Part shown: positions 8,996 to 17,791 of the stretch, one piece after another
Layout: every line of letters begins with the position of its first letter
Numbering within the stretch: position 1 is the stretch's first letter
Assembly (NCBI RefSeq): GCF_040907265.1
Contig: NZ_JBFOHP010000002.1
Span: 124,001-188,000 of the forward strand
From: Streptomyces sclerotialus
GTDB taxonomy: Bacteria; Actinomycetota; Actinomycetes; Streptomycetales; Streptomycetaceae
Length of the DNA: 64,000 nucleotides
Reading direction: 5' to 3'
Notes under the pieces: model-generated
The model's input: only the letters and a program-made list of their open reading frames with translations
Told to the model about the DNA's origin: nothing
The model's database searches: none
Program-made: the position numbers and the translations under genes

Positions 8996-9425
8996 CTCGC
9001 GTTCAGCGCGCCGTACGAATACCACGCCGTACGAATACGTGGACATCAGCGTTCGGTCCGTCCGCCAGCGCGTGACACCGTTCACGCCTCGCCGTGGTGG
9101 CTGTGGTCCGCTGTCAGCGTTTCGTGCAGAGCCAGCCAGCCCTAAGCGCCGTCGTGACGAAGACAGGCCATTGCCGCTGTATCGGTGTGTGCTCGAACTC
9201 GAACTCGAAATCACCTACGCCGCCCAGGCCGTAGCCCACTACAGCTCCAGGCCGCGGAACAACGGCGACAAGAACGTCAGTGCGAGCAGACCGCCACCAG
9301 CAGCCCATCCGCGGAGAGATGCTGGAGCTCGTCACCTCTGGGCCTATCTGTTACCGACGCCTCGGGCACTACGCGAGCTCCGGAGACCGCTCGCGCTCTC
9401 CTGTGACCCAGGCGTCGGGTTGTTG
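8996..9425. other. 430-bp gap, no gene seen
   Basis: A short direct repeat (GCCGTACGAATAC twice, about 9010-9036) is present. No frame has a recognisable product. Confidence 0.5.
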
Positions 9426-10190
9426 TCAGTGGCTGTCCACACCGTCACCGGGAACGGCGTCCTGGGGTGAAGTGTGCCAGTTGGTGACGATCGGCTCGTC
9501 GACCGTGATGCTGCCGGTGTTCAGGCTGACCGGGTCGGTCCGGTCGTCCTCGCTCACTGCGGCGATGATCTGGTTCAGCTCCTTGCCGGAGTTGGTGTTG
9601 GTGGTCTTGGGGTTCACCCCGGCATAGGCAGTGGTGGCGCCACTGAGCTTCACCTGCTCGCCGACCGCCTGCTCGGCCGGCCCCGCTTCGGTGCCATCGG
9701 ACCCGAACGCCACGACGGGAAGCGCCGCCGGGAGTGTGCAGGTGATACCCGGCTTGGCCTTTACCGAGATCAGGATGTAGCCGCCGGCCTGAGTCTCGGA
9801 CTTGGCTGCCCACGTCAGATCGTTGGCGCCACAGACCTGCCCGTACCCGCTCTTGTCGCCGCCTCGGCTGCCACTGTCGTCGGACCCGCTAGCGCCGCTG
9901 CCGGACGCGCTGCCGCCCGTTGACTTTCCGCTCTTCGCTCCGGCTGACGTGTCCTTGGATTCGGGGCCGGAGCCGGAGCCGGAGTCGGAGCCGGACCCGG
10001 ACCCGGAACCCTCGGTGTTACCGCCTGTGCCGCCGGCGGCTTCTTCCTGTCCCGTGTCTGCGGATTGCGCCACGCCGGGCGAGGACGCAGCGTCGGCGGA
10101 ATCGGCCCCACCCTCGCAGGCACTGAGCGACAAGACGGTGGCCACCGCCATAGCTGCCAGGGCGGTTGTGCGAATGAGGTTCTTACGCAT
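9426..10190 (-). CDS. DUF4232-like lipoprotein
   Basis: A 254-residue exported lipoprotein. The chosen start (MRKNLIRTT) gives a standard signal peptide: basic n-region, hydrophobic stretch, then lipobox LSAC with lipidated Cys25. Residues 45-115 are a Gly/Ser/Glu/Asp linker (GSGSGSDSGSGSG) built from hexanucleotide repeats. The C-terminal domain has two Cys (QVCGANDLTW and PGITCTLPAALPVVAFG), a likely disulfide, and ends DEPIVTNWHT. This pattern fits DUF4232 domains of actinobacterial secreted proteins; their function is unknown. An earlier in-frame Met at 10226 would spoil the signal peptide. Confidence 0.85.
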   Translation of the reverse strand: MRKNLIRTTALAAMAVATVLSLSACEGGADSADAASSPGVAQSADTGQEEAAGGTGGNTEGSGSGSGSDSGSGSGPESKDTSAGAKSGKSTGGSASGSGASGSDDSGSRGGDKSGYGQVCGANDLTWAAKSETQAGGYILISVKAKPGITCTLPAALPVVAFGSDGTEAGPAEQAVGEQVKLSGATTAYAGVNPKTTNTNSGKELNQIIAAVSEDDRTDPVSLNTGSITVDEPIVTNWHTSPQDAVPGDGVDSH

Positions 10191-10464
10191 GATGAGTGGG
10201 CTCCCCCGTGAGTCGGATTGCTTCAACCGGACACGGCGTCAGGCGCCGCCCTGTCGACGATCAGCTTCGAAGGCCGGGCTGGCGTTCTGCTAACGGGCCG
10301 CTAACACGGCAGCAAGCGTTTGGCGGTCGACGTACGGGGGGTGGCATCCAGGATCAGGCCCACGTCAACTGGACACTTATCACCACGATGGTCAGGCGCT
10401 TCACAGGCCACAGGGCATGCCTCCCGCTGGGTGAGTGAGCCGAAGTGGCCGGCGTGACAGTGTC

Positions 10465-10855
10465 TTACTCCACGTCAGGGGGCACGCGTGTGGCCTGGTG
10501 GTAGTACATCCGCCAGCCCGCGGCTCTGCCGCCCTTGCGCCAGATCGAACTGTGCCTGGTCCTGCGCTCGCCGAGCCTGGTCTCGAACGTCAGATGGACC
10601 AGCCCCGGGGCAAGCAGCACGCCCGAGATGTCTGAGGGCTCGAAGCGGGGAGCATCCAGCGAACTACCGGGGTGATCGGGTAGTTCGGCGAGCATGGACT
10701 CGTACGTCCACCGGCGCCCAGAGCCGCCGACCTCCACGAACTCCGGATCGAGGAGCTGCCCGGCACGTTCCCGCGAGGAGCGGACATGCGGGTCAGTCCA
10801 TGAGCTGCAACTCACCCGCGATCGCCTGAGCCACATCGTCTGTTGCATCATCCAT
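10465..10855 (-). pseudogene. SnoaL-like (DUF4440/NTF2) protein, early frameshift
   Basis: From the ATG at 10855 the frame reads MDDATDDVAQAIAGELQLMD and then hits TGA at 10793-10795. In another frame the sequence resumes at once as DPHVRSSRERAGQLLDPEFVEVG and continues through GRRWTYESMLAELP and SSIWRKGGRAAGWRMYYHQAT to the stop at 10465. The two halves join seamlessly if the few bases around GACTGAC are an insertion. The product would be a typical 130-residue DUF4440 protein. It is either a recent pseudogene or a sequencing error. Confidence 0.75.
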
Positions 10856-11440
10856 GGACGTATCTCAGCGAGCCCACCGGGAGCGTCACAACCGAGTTGT
10901 CCCCCCTTCCCCGCCAGGTGACGGCGACTCATGTATAGGCACCGACGGGTCGGTGCTCGTCAGAGCTGCCTACGTACCGTGTCGTTATCCACCGCAGGAG
11001 ACGAGTGTTGCAAGGCGGTTGAGCGTACTGACGCCACGATCAAGATGACCGGGGATGACGGTGACCATCGCAGAGGCGTACTCCTCGCTCATTTTTACTG
11101 CCACGCGTTGCTCCTCCCCTCAACCGTCCCGTCCGTACAGACCAACCGCGCAGCTTTTGGCAGGCGTTGCACCCGGCGCGCAGCTGACCGCGGCTTCTGT
11201 CATCCGGGACACGCGAGGAGGAGGTGTCAGAACCGGCTCTCGCTCTTTCTTGCCGTGACGGTTCCCGGCAGTTCAGCACGTCTAATACATCTCGCTGGGA
11301 CGGCAAGAAGTTTTCGGGGGCGAGAAGTTCTCGGGACCTGAAGCTCCCACAATCTCACCTCCTCACTCAGGGGTGAGCTCGGTGGTCTGGTCCGGCCTCG
11401 GGAACGTCCGTAGAGCACCTGTTGATGTGAACAGTCATCA
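10856..11440. other. 585-bp gap, no gene seen
   Basis: No frame shows a recognisable protein. It lies between the frameshifted SnoaL-like gene and the end of the MFS gene on the same strand. Confidence 0.5.
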
Positions 11441-12799
11441 TCAGCCAGCACGTTGATCCACTTCTTCTCCGGAGGAAGCCGCCTCGGCGGCGGGGCCCGG
11501 CTCTCCGACGGGGCCCGGCTCGCTGACAGAGCCCTGCTCTCCGACGGGGTCCGGGATGCTGTGTCGAGTGAGCGTCCACAGCGCGAGCCCGAGGCAGCTG
11601 AACGCGGCGCCCAGTGCGCATACGGCGTGCCAGCCGGCCACCGAGTAGAGGGAGGTCGCGGCGATGGCGCCGGTGGCACTGCCGACCGAGTAGAAGACCA
11701 TGTATCCCCCGATCAGCCGGCTGCCCGCTTCCGGGTGCAGCGCGTAGATCAGGGTCTGATTGGTGACGTGGACCGCCTGCACGGCGAGGTCGAGCAGGAT
11801 CACCCCGACGACCAGGGCCCAGAGCGAGCTGCGGGTGAAGGCCAAGGGCAGCCAGGAGGCGCCGAGCAGCGCCAGGGCGATGCCGGTTGTCCGCCGGGAG
11901 AGCCCACGGTCGTTCAGACGGCCCGCCACGGTCGCGGCCAGGGCACCGGCCACACCGATCAGCCCCAGTGCCCCGATCGCGCTGTGGGGCAGGTAGTACG
12001 GGGATTCGCTGAGTGGTAGCGCGACGGCGCTCCACAGGGTGCTGAAGGCGGCGAAGACCAGCAGACCGAACAGGGCCCGGAGCCGCAGCAGTCGTTCCCG
12101 CGCGAACAGGGTGACCGTGGAGCGCAGAAGCTGTCCGTAGCGCAGGGTCGTCGGCGTCGCGTCGCTGTGGCGCGGCAGCACTCGATACAGGACCAGGGCG
12201 AGCAGTGCGGTGAGCGATGCCGAGGCGAGGTATACGGAGCGCCAGCCCGCGAGATCGGCGATGAGGCCGGACGCGGTGCGGGCGAGCAGGATTCCGACGA
12301 CCACACCGCTGGTGACCAGACCGACGACGCGTCCGCGCCCGGCGGGAGGTGCCAGTGATGCCGCGAAGGCCACCAACGTCTGCGTGACGACCGCGAGAAA
12401 CCCCGTCGCGGCCATGCCCACGAGCAGGAGCGCGGCCGTGCGGGCGGCGGCCACCACGGCCAGCGCCACCACCAGGAGCAGTAACTGGGTCACGATGAGC
12501 CGCCTGCGGTCGGCCACGTCGCCCAGCGGCACGAGGAAGAAGAGTCCCAGTCCGTACCCGACATGCGTCAGGGTGACCACGCTGCCGACGAGTGCCGGGC
12601 TCATGGCGAGGTCGTGGCCCATGGTCACCAGGAGCGGTTGGGAGAAGTAGACGTTGGCCACCGCCGCCCCGCAGGCGACGGCGAACAGTATGACGACGCC
12701 ACGGGACAGGACGAACGCGGAACCCTTCTCGTCTCGGTCCTCGGTCCGTCGTGTCACAGCCTCACCGTCGCTGGGCATCGCCACTTCCCCTCCGCTCAT
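11441..12799 (-). CDS. MFS efflux transporter
   Basis: A 452-residue 12-helix major facilitator protein. The N-terminus ILFAVACGAAVANVYFSQPLL and the loop 2-3 motif PLGDVADRRRLIV (GxxxDRxGRR-like) place it in the drug:H+ antiporter-1 group that includes the E. coli YgaY/YdeA-like exporters. The final 40 residues are a hydrophilic tail with six-residue repeats (VGEPGP, VSEPGP, VGEQGS) encoded by four 18-bp tandem units at about 11494-11550. The start is ATG 12799, or possibly ATG 12778 (MPSDGE). It is divergent from an HxlR gene and probably controlled by it. Confidence 0.9.
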   Translation of the reverse strand: MSGGEVAMPSDGEAVTRRTEDRDEKGSAFVLSRGVVILFAVACGAAVANVYFSQPLLVTMGHDLAMSPALVGSVVTLTHVGYGLGLFFLVPLGDVADRRRLIVTQLLLLVVALAVVAAARTAALLLVGMAATGFLAVVTQTLVAFAASLAPPAGRGRVVGLVTSGVVVGILLARTASGLIADLAGWRSVYLASASLTALLALVLYRVLPRHSDATPTTLRYGQLLRSTVTLFARERLLRLRALFGLLVFAAFSTLWSAVALPLSESPYYLPHSAIGALGLIGVAGALAATVAGRLNDRGLSRRTTGIALALLGASWLPLAFTRSSLWALVVGVILLDLAVQAVHVTNQTLIYALHPEAGSRLIGGYMVFYSVGSATGAIAATSLYSVAGWHAVCALGAAFSCLGLALWTLTRHSIPDPVGEQGSVSEPGPVGEPGPAAEAASSGEEVDQRAG

Positions 12800-12828
12800 C
12801 TGGTTTCATCCACTCATCTGGTTTCATC
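12795..12828. repeat. 16-bp direct repeat over the MFS start
   Basis: CTCATCTGGTTTCATC occurs twice (12795-12810 and 12813-12828), an 18-bp period. It duplicates the ATG region of the MFS gene, giving a decoy ATG at 12817 followed at once by a stop. Confidence 0.85.
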
Positions 12829-12829
12829 T

Positions 12830-12870
12830 TGCTACCAGCAGCAATGGCGACGCTAGCCATTTTGGTAGCA
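12830..12870. promoter_or_regulatory. nested inverted repeats, candidate HxlR operator
   Basis: TGCTACCA (12830-12837) pairs with TGGTAGCA (12863-12870). Inside this, AATGGC (12843-12848) pairs with GCCATT (12856-12861). Both lie in the divergent MFS/HxlR gap. Dimeric HxlR proteins bind such dyads. Confidence 0.65.
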
Positions 12871-12909
12871 TGTTGCAACCGACGTGAGGGTGTGAGAGTG
12901 AGGGACGCC

Positions 12910-13362
12910 ATGGTGACCAGGACACGCTTCAACGACAGCGAATGCCCCGTCGCCCGGTCGGTGGACGCGATCGGCGACTGGTGGTCCCTGCTGATCGTGC
13001 GGGATGCCTTCGACGGAAGCCGGCGCTTCGGAGAGTTCCAGCGCAGCCTCGGCGTGGCCAAGAACATCCTCACCGCGCGTCTGCGCACCCTGGTCGCCGG
13101 CGGTGTCCTCGAATCCGTCCCCGCCTCGGACGGCAGCGCCTACCGCGAGTACGTACTGACTCCGAAGGGCAAGGCGCTCTTTCCCGTCATCGTGGCACTG
13201 CGACAGTGGGGCGAAGAGCACTTCTTCGCCCCCGGCGAACCCCACTCACAGTTGGTCGACCGCGGGCAGGGGCAACGCCTGCGCACACTGGAGGTACTGT
13301 CCGCGGACGGGCGACGGCTCGCCCCGGACGACACCACCGTCCACAAGGTCTCCCCGCAGTGA
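12910..13362 (+). CDS. HxlR family transcriptional regulator
   Basis: A 150-residue winged-helix protein. The hallmark start is visible: CPVARSVDAIGDWWSLLIVRDAF, then RRFGEFQRSLGVAKNILTARLRTLVAGGVL, the recognition helix and wing. Cys12 lies at the position used for redox or electrophile sensing in this family (as in HypR/YodB). The ATG at 12910 was chosen as it begins the conserved region; earlier in-frame starts fall in the operator. It probably controls itself and the divergent MFS exporter. Confidence 0.9.
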   Translation: MVTRTRFNDSECPVARSVDAIGDWWSLLIVRDAFDGSRRFGEFQRSLGVAKNILTARLRTLVAGGVLESVPASDGSAYREYVLTPKGKALFPVIVALRQWGEEHFFAPGEPHSQLVDRGQGQRLRTLEVLSADGRRLAPDDTTVHKVSPQ

Positions 13363-13785
13363 TCTGAGCCGAAGAACCCAGACGTCCTTTTCTTCGATCG
13401 GTTACGCATAGGTGTCGAGAACGACGGCGAGGGTGCCCGGTGGCTGCGCAGGTGCGACCCGCGCTTCAGGTGCTCGATGGATGGTCGATGAGGGCGCAGA
13501 TCCGGTCGAGGGCCTGCGCAGCAACATCGCGCTGCACCCGCCCCACCGCACCCCACCTCCCACTCCTGGCTTCCGTGAGTGTTCGTTTGGCGGCCAGCGG
13601 CGCTTCGTTGCGGGTGCTGCCAGGTGCCTGGCACACTGCAAGCCTGGGCCCGGGAGGGTCGTGAGGCTTCTCCCGCGGGCTGGCCCAGACCCCGTCGGTC
13701 CCGACCTGGCCAGATCCAGCACTGCGGCTGCCCGCGGACAGACCTGGCCAGGTTCGACCGGTTACTGTCGCTCTCCCGGCTTCGA
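13363..13785. other. gap with no supported gene
   Basis: Reading frames exist on both strands but none contains a recognisable domain. The stretch leads into three tandem arrays that extend to 14240, so nothing between 13363 and 14377 is annotated as coding. Confidence 0.5.
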
Positions 13786-13893
13786 TGAGGTTCGGCCGGT
13801 CCCTGAGGTTCGGTCGGCCCCTGAGGTTCGGTCGGCCCCTGAGGTTCGGTCGGCCCCTGAGGTTCGGTCGGCCCCTGAGGTTCGGTCGGCCCC
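13786..13893. repeat. 18-bp tandem array, 6 units
   Basis: TGAGGTTCGGTCGGCCCC is repeated six times; the last five copies are identical, which suggests recent expansion. Being 18 bp it keeps frame: the strand-minus reading is GADRTS repeats. Confidence 0.92.
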
Positions 13894-13960
13894 TGGCGAC
13901 CTCACACCAGGTTCGACCACTTTCCGACGTTCTTCCGTGCTGCCCATTCCGCCAGGGAAG

Positions 13961-14157
13961 GGGCGCGTCCGCCGAGGAAGGTACGCATCCGCCCGGAGGG
14001 ACCCCGTCCGCCCGGGAAGGGCCCGTCCACCCGCGAAGGGCCCGTCCGCCCGGGGAAGGGCCCGTCCGCCCGGGAGGGGCCCGTCCGCCCGGGAGGGGCC
14101 CGTCCGCCCGGGAGGGGCCCGTCCGCGGGAAGGGGCCCGTCCGCGGGAAGGGGCGCG
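13961..14157. repeat. 17-20-bp tandem array, about 10 units
   Basis: The unit is near GGGCCCGTCCGCCCGGGAG. Unit length varies by small indels. Many units contain GGGCCC and CCCGGG, so the RNA could fold strongly. Confidence 0.88.
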
Positions 14158-14190
14158 AAGAGTAGACTGGCTCGGCAGTGGGTTTCGACC

Positions 14191-14240
14191 AACACGGTCA
14201 ACATGGTGAACACGGTCAACATGGTGAACATGGTCAACAC
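14191..14240. repeat. 9-bp tandem array
   Basis: Alternating AACACGGTC and AACATGGTG units, five full copies and a partial one, about 140 bp upstream of the AraC-type gene. Confidence 0.88.
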
Positions 14241-14377
14241 AGCGCTGTACGCCAGGAGTTGACCCTTTCGACTCCAGCGGGCCGTGGCGAGCTCTGGCGG
14301 CTGCCGCGCACCGGCGAAGACGGAAAGTCTTCGCCCCCGGATGCCAAGCTCTACTGAGTGGGGTAGCGGAGGCCGGG

Positions 14378-15334
14378 ATGACGACGCAGCGCTTCGACAG
14401 CAACAGCCTGGAGGAAACCGAGGCGTTCCTGGCCGCCTCCTACGCGCCGATCCGCATCATCGGCAGCGTCGTGAACCCCCACACACAGATCACCCAGAAC
14501 ACGACGGACCAACTGAGCGTGGACCGATGCGCCCTCAACTACAGCATGGCCTACAGCGCCGACTCCCTCGGCAAGGTATGCCTGGTCAGCCTGGACGAGG
14601 GCACGCTCATCATCCGCAGCGGCGGCCAGGAAGAGAGTTTCGGTCCTGGAGACGTCTTCCTGCTCGTGCAGCCGGACCTCCCCTATACCGGCGAAGCCCA
14701 TTTCGCCCGCTACACCCTCGCCCTGTTCGACCCCGCACTGCTGACTCAGGCCGCCGTCACCGACGCGGGCCAGCCTTGCGACCCGGTGCGGCTGACCGGG
14801 CAACGGCCGGTCACACCCCGTGCCACCAGACAGCTGCAGGCCACCATCACCTTCCTGCGTGAGGACGTGCTGGCCGAGCCGGCAGCACACACCGCACCGC
14901 TGGCCGTCGCGAACGCCGCCCGGCTTCTTGCCACCAGCACGCTCGCCGCCCTGCCGAACGCCACCGTCACAGCCCCCGTCGTACGCACCGACAGCCGCGA
15001 CGGCAACCCCAGCACCCTGCGCCGCGCCATCACCTTCATCGAGGACAACGCCCACCGCGACATCGCCCTCGCCGACATCGCCGCCTCCGTACCGGTCACC
15101 CCACGCGCTCTGCAGTACGCCTTCCGCCGGCACGCCAACACCACTCCCCTGGGCTACTTGCGCAGGGTGCGACTCGCCCAGGCCCACACTGACCTCGAAG
15201 TCGCCAATTCCCGCAACGACGCCACGGTCACCGGCATCGCGCTGCGCTGGGGGTTCTTTCACCCCGGCCGCTTCGCCGCCCTCTACAAGGCCACCTACGG
15301 TCGTCCGCCCAGTACAACCCTTCGGCCGGGATGA
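14378..15334 (+). CDS. AraC family transcriptional regulator
   Basis: A 318-residue protein. Residues 1-200 form a cupin-like effector domain (EGTLIIRSGGQEESFGPGDVFLLVQP). The C-terminal 100 residues hold the two AraC helix-turn-helices: RRAITFIEDNAHRDIALADIAASVPVTPRALQYAFRRH, then GYLRRVRLAQAHTDL and a second HTH ending GFFHPGRFAALYKATYGRPPS. It starts at ATG 14378 after GGAGG. It may regulate the quinone oxidoreductase gene 356 bp downstream on the same strand; that is inference only. Confidence 0.92.
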   Translation: MTTQRFDSNSLEETEAFLAASYAPIRIIGSVVNPHTQITQNTTDQLSVDRCALNYSMAYSADSLGKVCLVSLDEGTLIIRSGGQEESFGPGDVFLLVQPDLPYTGEAHFARYTLALFDPALLTQAAVTDAGQPCDPVRLTGQRPVTPRATRQLQATITFLREDVLAEPAAHTAPLAVANAARLLATSTLAALPNATVTAPVVRTDSRDGNPSTLRRAITFIEDNAHRDIALADIAASVPVTPRALQYAFRRHANTTPLGYLRRVRLAQAHTDLEVANSRNDATVTGIALRWGFFHPGRFAALYKATYGRPPSTTLRPG

Positions 15335-15511
15335 ACCACCAGGGCATAAGCAGCCGGAACGGGTGCCGTCAGCGGTCAGACCTGCCCACCCTGCCCAGCC
15401 GCCGACGGCCAGCTGCCAGCGACCGGGCCCGCCCAGGAGACCGCTCATTAGACCGCCCATTAGACCGCCCCAGGTCATGTGCTGCGGCACGTTCGCCGAA
15501 TTGCCGAAGGT

Positions 15512-15549
15512 GACGTCAATGGGACGCCAATGGACGTCGATGTGACGTC
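15512..15549. promoter_or_regulatory. three helically phased GACGTC sites
   Basis: GACGTC occurs at 15512, 15533 and 15544. Spacings are 21 and 11 bp, about two turns and one turn, so all face the same side of the DNA. They lie 140-180 bp upstream of the oxidoreductase start and may be regulator sites. The rest of the 15335-15690 gap shows only short GCAGGCGTGCA repeats. Confidence 0.5.
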
Positions 15550-15690
15550 CAGAAAAAGATCGTCCATGCCGTACGGTGTTCCTGGCGAACAGCATGCGAT
15601 GTCGTACGCGCAGCCGGCGCGAAGCAGGCTCGATGCAGGCGTGCAGCAGGCGTGCAGCAGGCGCGACGCCCTGAGTTGCAATCGGAGCAC

Positions 15691-16596
15691 ATGATGAAGG
15701 CGGTCCGTTTCCGTCGCTTCGGCGGCCCGGAGGTACTCGAGATCGTGGATCTTCCCGATCCGCATCCGGGGCCCGGCCAGGTCCGGATTGCGGTGCGCGC
15801 GGCAGGCGTCAACCCGAGCGACTGGAAGAAGCGCAGGGGCCTGATGGATCAGGAGCTCCCGCAGACCATGGGCCACGAGGCGGCAGGCACCGTCGACGAG
15901 CTCGGTGAAGGTGTAGCGGACGTGGCCGTCGGTGATCGCGTATTCGGCTTCTCCGCCGAGGGGACGGCCCAGGCCGAGCTGACCGTGCTGGACCACTATG
16001 CGCCGATCCCGGCGTCGCTCGACTTCTCCGGCGCTGCCGCGCTGCCGGCTGCCATCGAGACGGCCACACGCACGCTCGACCAGCTCGGCGTCGGGAGCGG
16101 CAGCACGCTGCTCGTCAACGGTGCCTCCGGAAGCGTCGGCAGCGCCGCGGTTCAGCTCGCCGTGGTGCGTGGCGCGCTCGTGATCGGCACTGCCAGTCCG
16201 GCGAACCACGATCACCTGCGCTCGCTGGGCGCCGAACCCGTCGCCTACGGCCCGGGCCTCGTCGAGCGGGTCCGCGCGCTCGCACCCGAAGGCATCGACG
16301 TGGCGCTCGATGTCGCCGGGAGTGGGGTACTGCCCGAACTCATCGAGCTCACCGGCGGCGCCAAGCACGTCGTCACGGTCGCCGACTTCGGCGGTGCGCA
16401 GGAGCATGGGGTGAGGTTCAGCCGCGGGGACGCCGGTCGCGCGGTCCACGTACTCGCCGAGATCGGCGAACTGATCGAGGCCGGGCACTTCTCGCTCCCG
16501 GTCGCGCGCACCTTCCCGCTCGCCGACATCGCGGAGGCGCACCGCGTCAGCGAGGACGGTCACGTGCGCGGGAAGCTCGTACTGCTGGTCGGCTGA
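15691..16596 (+). CDS. zinc-independent quinone oxidoreductase (MDR family)
   Basis: A 301-residue NADP-dependent enoyl/quinone reductase. MMKAVRFRRFGGPEVLEIVDLPDPHPGPGQV is the typical start, GVNPSDWKKR follows, and residues around 145-155 (NGASGSVGSAAVQLA) form the NADPH-binding motif. There are no zinc-binding cysteines, so it belongs to the zinc-free QOR branch. These cytoplasmic enzymes reduce quinones or alpha,beta-unsaturated carbonyls. The ATG pair at 15691/15694 follows GGAG. Confidence 0.92.
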   Translation: MMKAVRFRRFGGPEVLEIVDLPDPHPGPGQVRIAVRAAGVNPSDWKKRRGLMDQELPQTMGHEAAGTVDELGEGVADVAVGDRVFGFSAEGTAQAELTVLDHYAPIPASLDFSGAAALPAAIETATRTLDQLGVGSGSTLLVNGASGSVGSAAVQLAVVRGALVIGTASPANHDHLRSLGAEPVAYGPGLVERVRALAPEGIDVALDVAGSGVLPELIELTGGAKHVVTVADFGGAQEHGVRFSRGDAGRAVHVLAEIGELIEAGHFSLPVARTFPLADIAEAHRVSEDGHVRGKLVLLVG

Positions 16597-16671
16597 CACG
16601 GCCCGGTCATCGTCATGCCGGGTTCTGCATGGCGACCGGGAGGGTAGTGGCAGCGACCTCCTCGTGTCCGT

Positions 16672-16738
16672 CCGTGTCTACGTCCATGCCCGTGACCGTG
16701 TCCGTGTCCATGCCCGTGTCCATGCCCGTGTCCATGCC
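16672..16738. repeat. 12-bp tandem array
   Basis: CGTGTCCATGCC occurs three times exactly (16703-16738), preceded by degenerate copies back to about 16672. Confidence 0.85.
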
Positions 16739-16750
16739 GTGTCCGCCTTC

Positions 16751-16858
16751 GTCTTCGTGCTCGTCTTCGTGCTCGTCTTCGTGCTCGTCTTCGTGCTCGT
16801 CTTCGTGCTCGTCTTCGTGCTCGTCTTCGTGCTCGTCTTCGTGTTCGTCTTCGTGTTC
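16751..16858. repeat. 12-bp tandem array, 9 units
   Basis: GTCTTCGTGCTC is repeated nine times, the last two with a single change (GTCTTCGTGTTC). The plus strand has an open frame through it (16664-16897) reading VFVL repeats; the minus strand reads TSTK repeats. Neither has good evidence of translation. Confidence 0.95.
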
Positions 16859-16939
16859 TTCACCAGACCGGAGAGCACCCTGCTGAGGTACCGGTAGCAG
16901 GTTCGAACATCGATCGCCTGTCGTGGCATGAGGCCGACG

Positions 16940-16964
16940 CCATCGCGGGCTGTTCCCGCGATGG
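16940..16964 (-). terminator. hairpin after the MerR gene
   Basis: CCATCGCGGG-ctgtt-CCCGCGATGG is a perfect 10-bp stem with a 5-nt loop, 17 bp beyond the MerR stop. Confidence 0.85.
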
Positions 16965-16980
16965 GCACTTGTGCCGCCGC

Positions 16981-17739
16981 TCAGCTCAGCCGGGTGGTCG
17001 CATAGGCATCGATCGCGTCGCGCTGGTACGCGGCCAGGCCCGGGGCGATCGCTTCGTACACGGTGCGCCAGGCGTCGTTGTCGACGCAGGAGCGTCCGAT
17101 GGCGCGGTACTCCTCGGCGGAGACGGCACGCATCTGGGTCAGCGTTCGGTACTGGACGTCGATCTCAGCCTGGGTCGGCTCGGCGTCGGCCGGGTGGCCC
17201 GCTGTCATGAGTTCGGCCAGCCTAATCATCTGCGCGGTGCGCTCACGGTGCCCGGCGTCTGCGTCGGCCTGGCTCATCTCGGCAGCGCGCCGCCCGACCT
17301 CCTCGGCGAGTTCGGGGAAGTCGCGCATGTTCTCCGCGTACTGGGAGGGCGTCACGCCCTCGAACAGGTTCTCCGGTCGGTTGATGGTCACGGGACGGCC
17401 GTCCTTTCTGGACTGCTCCAGTTGGGCGATCGTGCGGAAGACGGTGCCAGCCAGGGCGTCGAGCCGGTCCCGCTCCGCGAGCAGCCTCTGGTGGTGGCCC
17501 CGCAGGGCCTCCACCTCATCGACCTGACCGGACAGAATCCGGCCGATCTCCGGCAGCCCGACACTCAGCGCCCGCAGCACGAGGATCTGCTGCAGCAGCA
17601 AGAGCTGCTGCTCCCCGTAGTAGCGGTGACCGTTGGTACCGATACGGGCCGGCGTCAGCAGGCCGGTCTCGTCGTAGTGGCGCAGCGTCCGGGCGGTCAC
17701 TCCCGACATCCGGGCCACCTCCGAGATCGGCCATTCCAT
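16981..17739 (-). CDS. TipA-like MerR family regulator
   Basis: A 252-residue regulator. The N-terminal MerR helix-turn-helix is clear (MEWPISEVARMSGVTARTLRHYDETGLLTPAR, then GHRYYGEQQLLLLQQILVLRALSVGL), followed by a dimerisation coiled coil. The C-terminal 130 residues (ENLFEGVTPSQYAENMRDF onwards, ending TVYEAIAPGLAAYQRDAIDAYA) match the TipAS drug-binding domain of Streptomyces TipA-L, which traps thiopeptides. The ATG at 17739 has GGGAG upstream. It most likely activates its own promoter, described separately. A palindrome ACACATATGTGT sits at 17750-17761 in the leader. Confidence 0.92.
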   Translation of the reverse strand: MEWPISEVARMSGVTARTLRHYDETGLLTPARIGTNGHRYYGEQQLLLLQQILVLRALSVGLPEIGRILSGQVDEVEALRGHHQRLLAERDRLDALAGTVFRTIAQLEQSRKDGRPVTINRPENLFEGVTPSQYAENMRDFPELAEEVGRRAAEMSQADADAGHRERTAQMIRLAELMTAGHPADAEPTQAEIDVQYRTLTQMRAVSAEEYRAIGRSCVDNDAWRTVYEAIAPGLAAYQRDAIDAYATTRLS

Positions 17740-17791
17740 CGCCACTCCCACACATATGTGTCGCCGGGCCGGTCTTTCCGGCCTGGTCACG

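Noticed and set aside
13786..14157. CRISPR array
   Set aside because: Units are contiguous without spacers, 18 bp long, and there are no cas genes.
13412..14209. Long plus-strand frame as a real protein
   Set aside because: It spans two tandem arrays and shows only translated repeats, with no domain.
16890..16915. tRNA-like GCAGGTTCGAACA
   Set aside because: It resembles a T-loop but no acceptor stem or anticodon arm can be folded around it.
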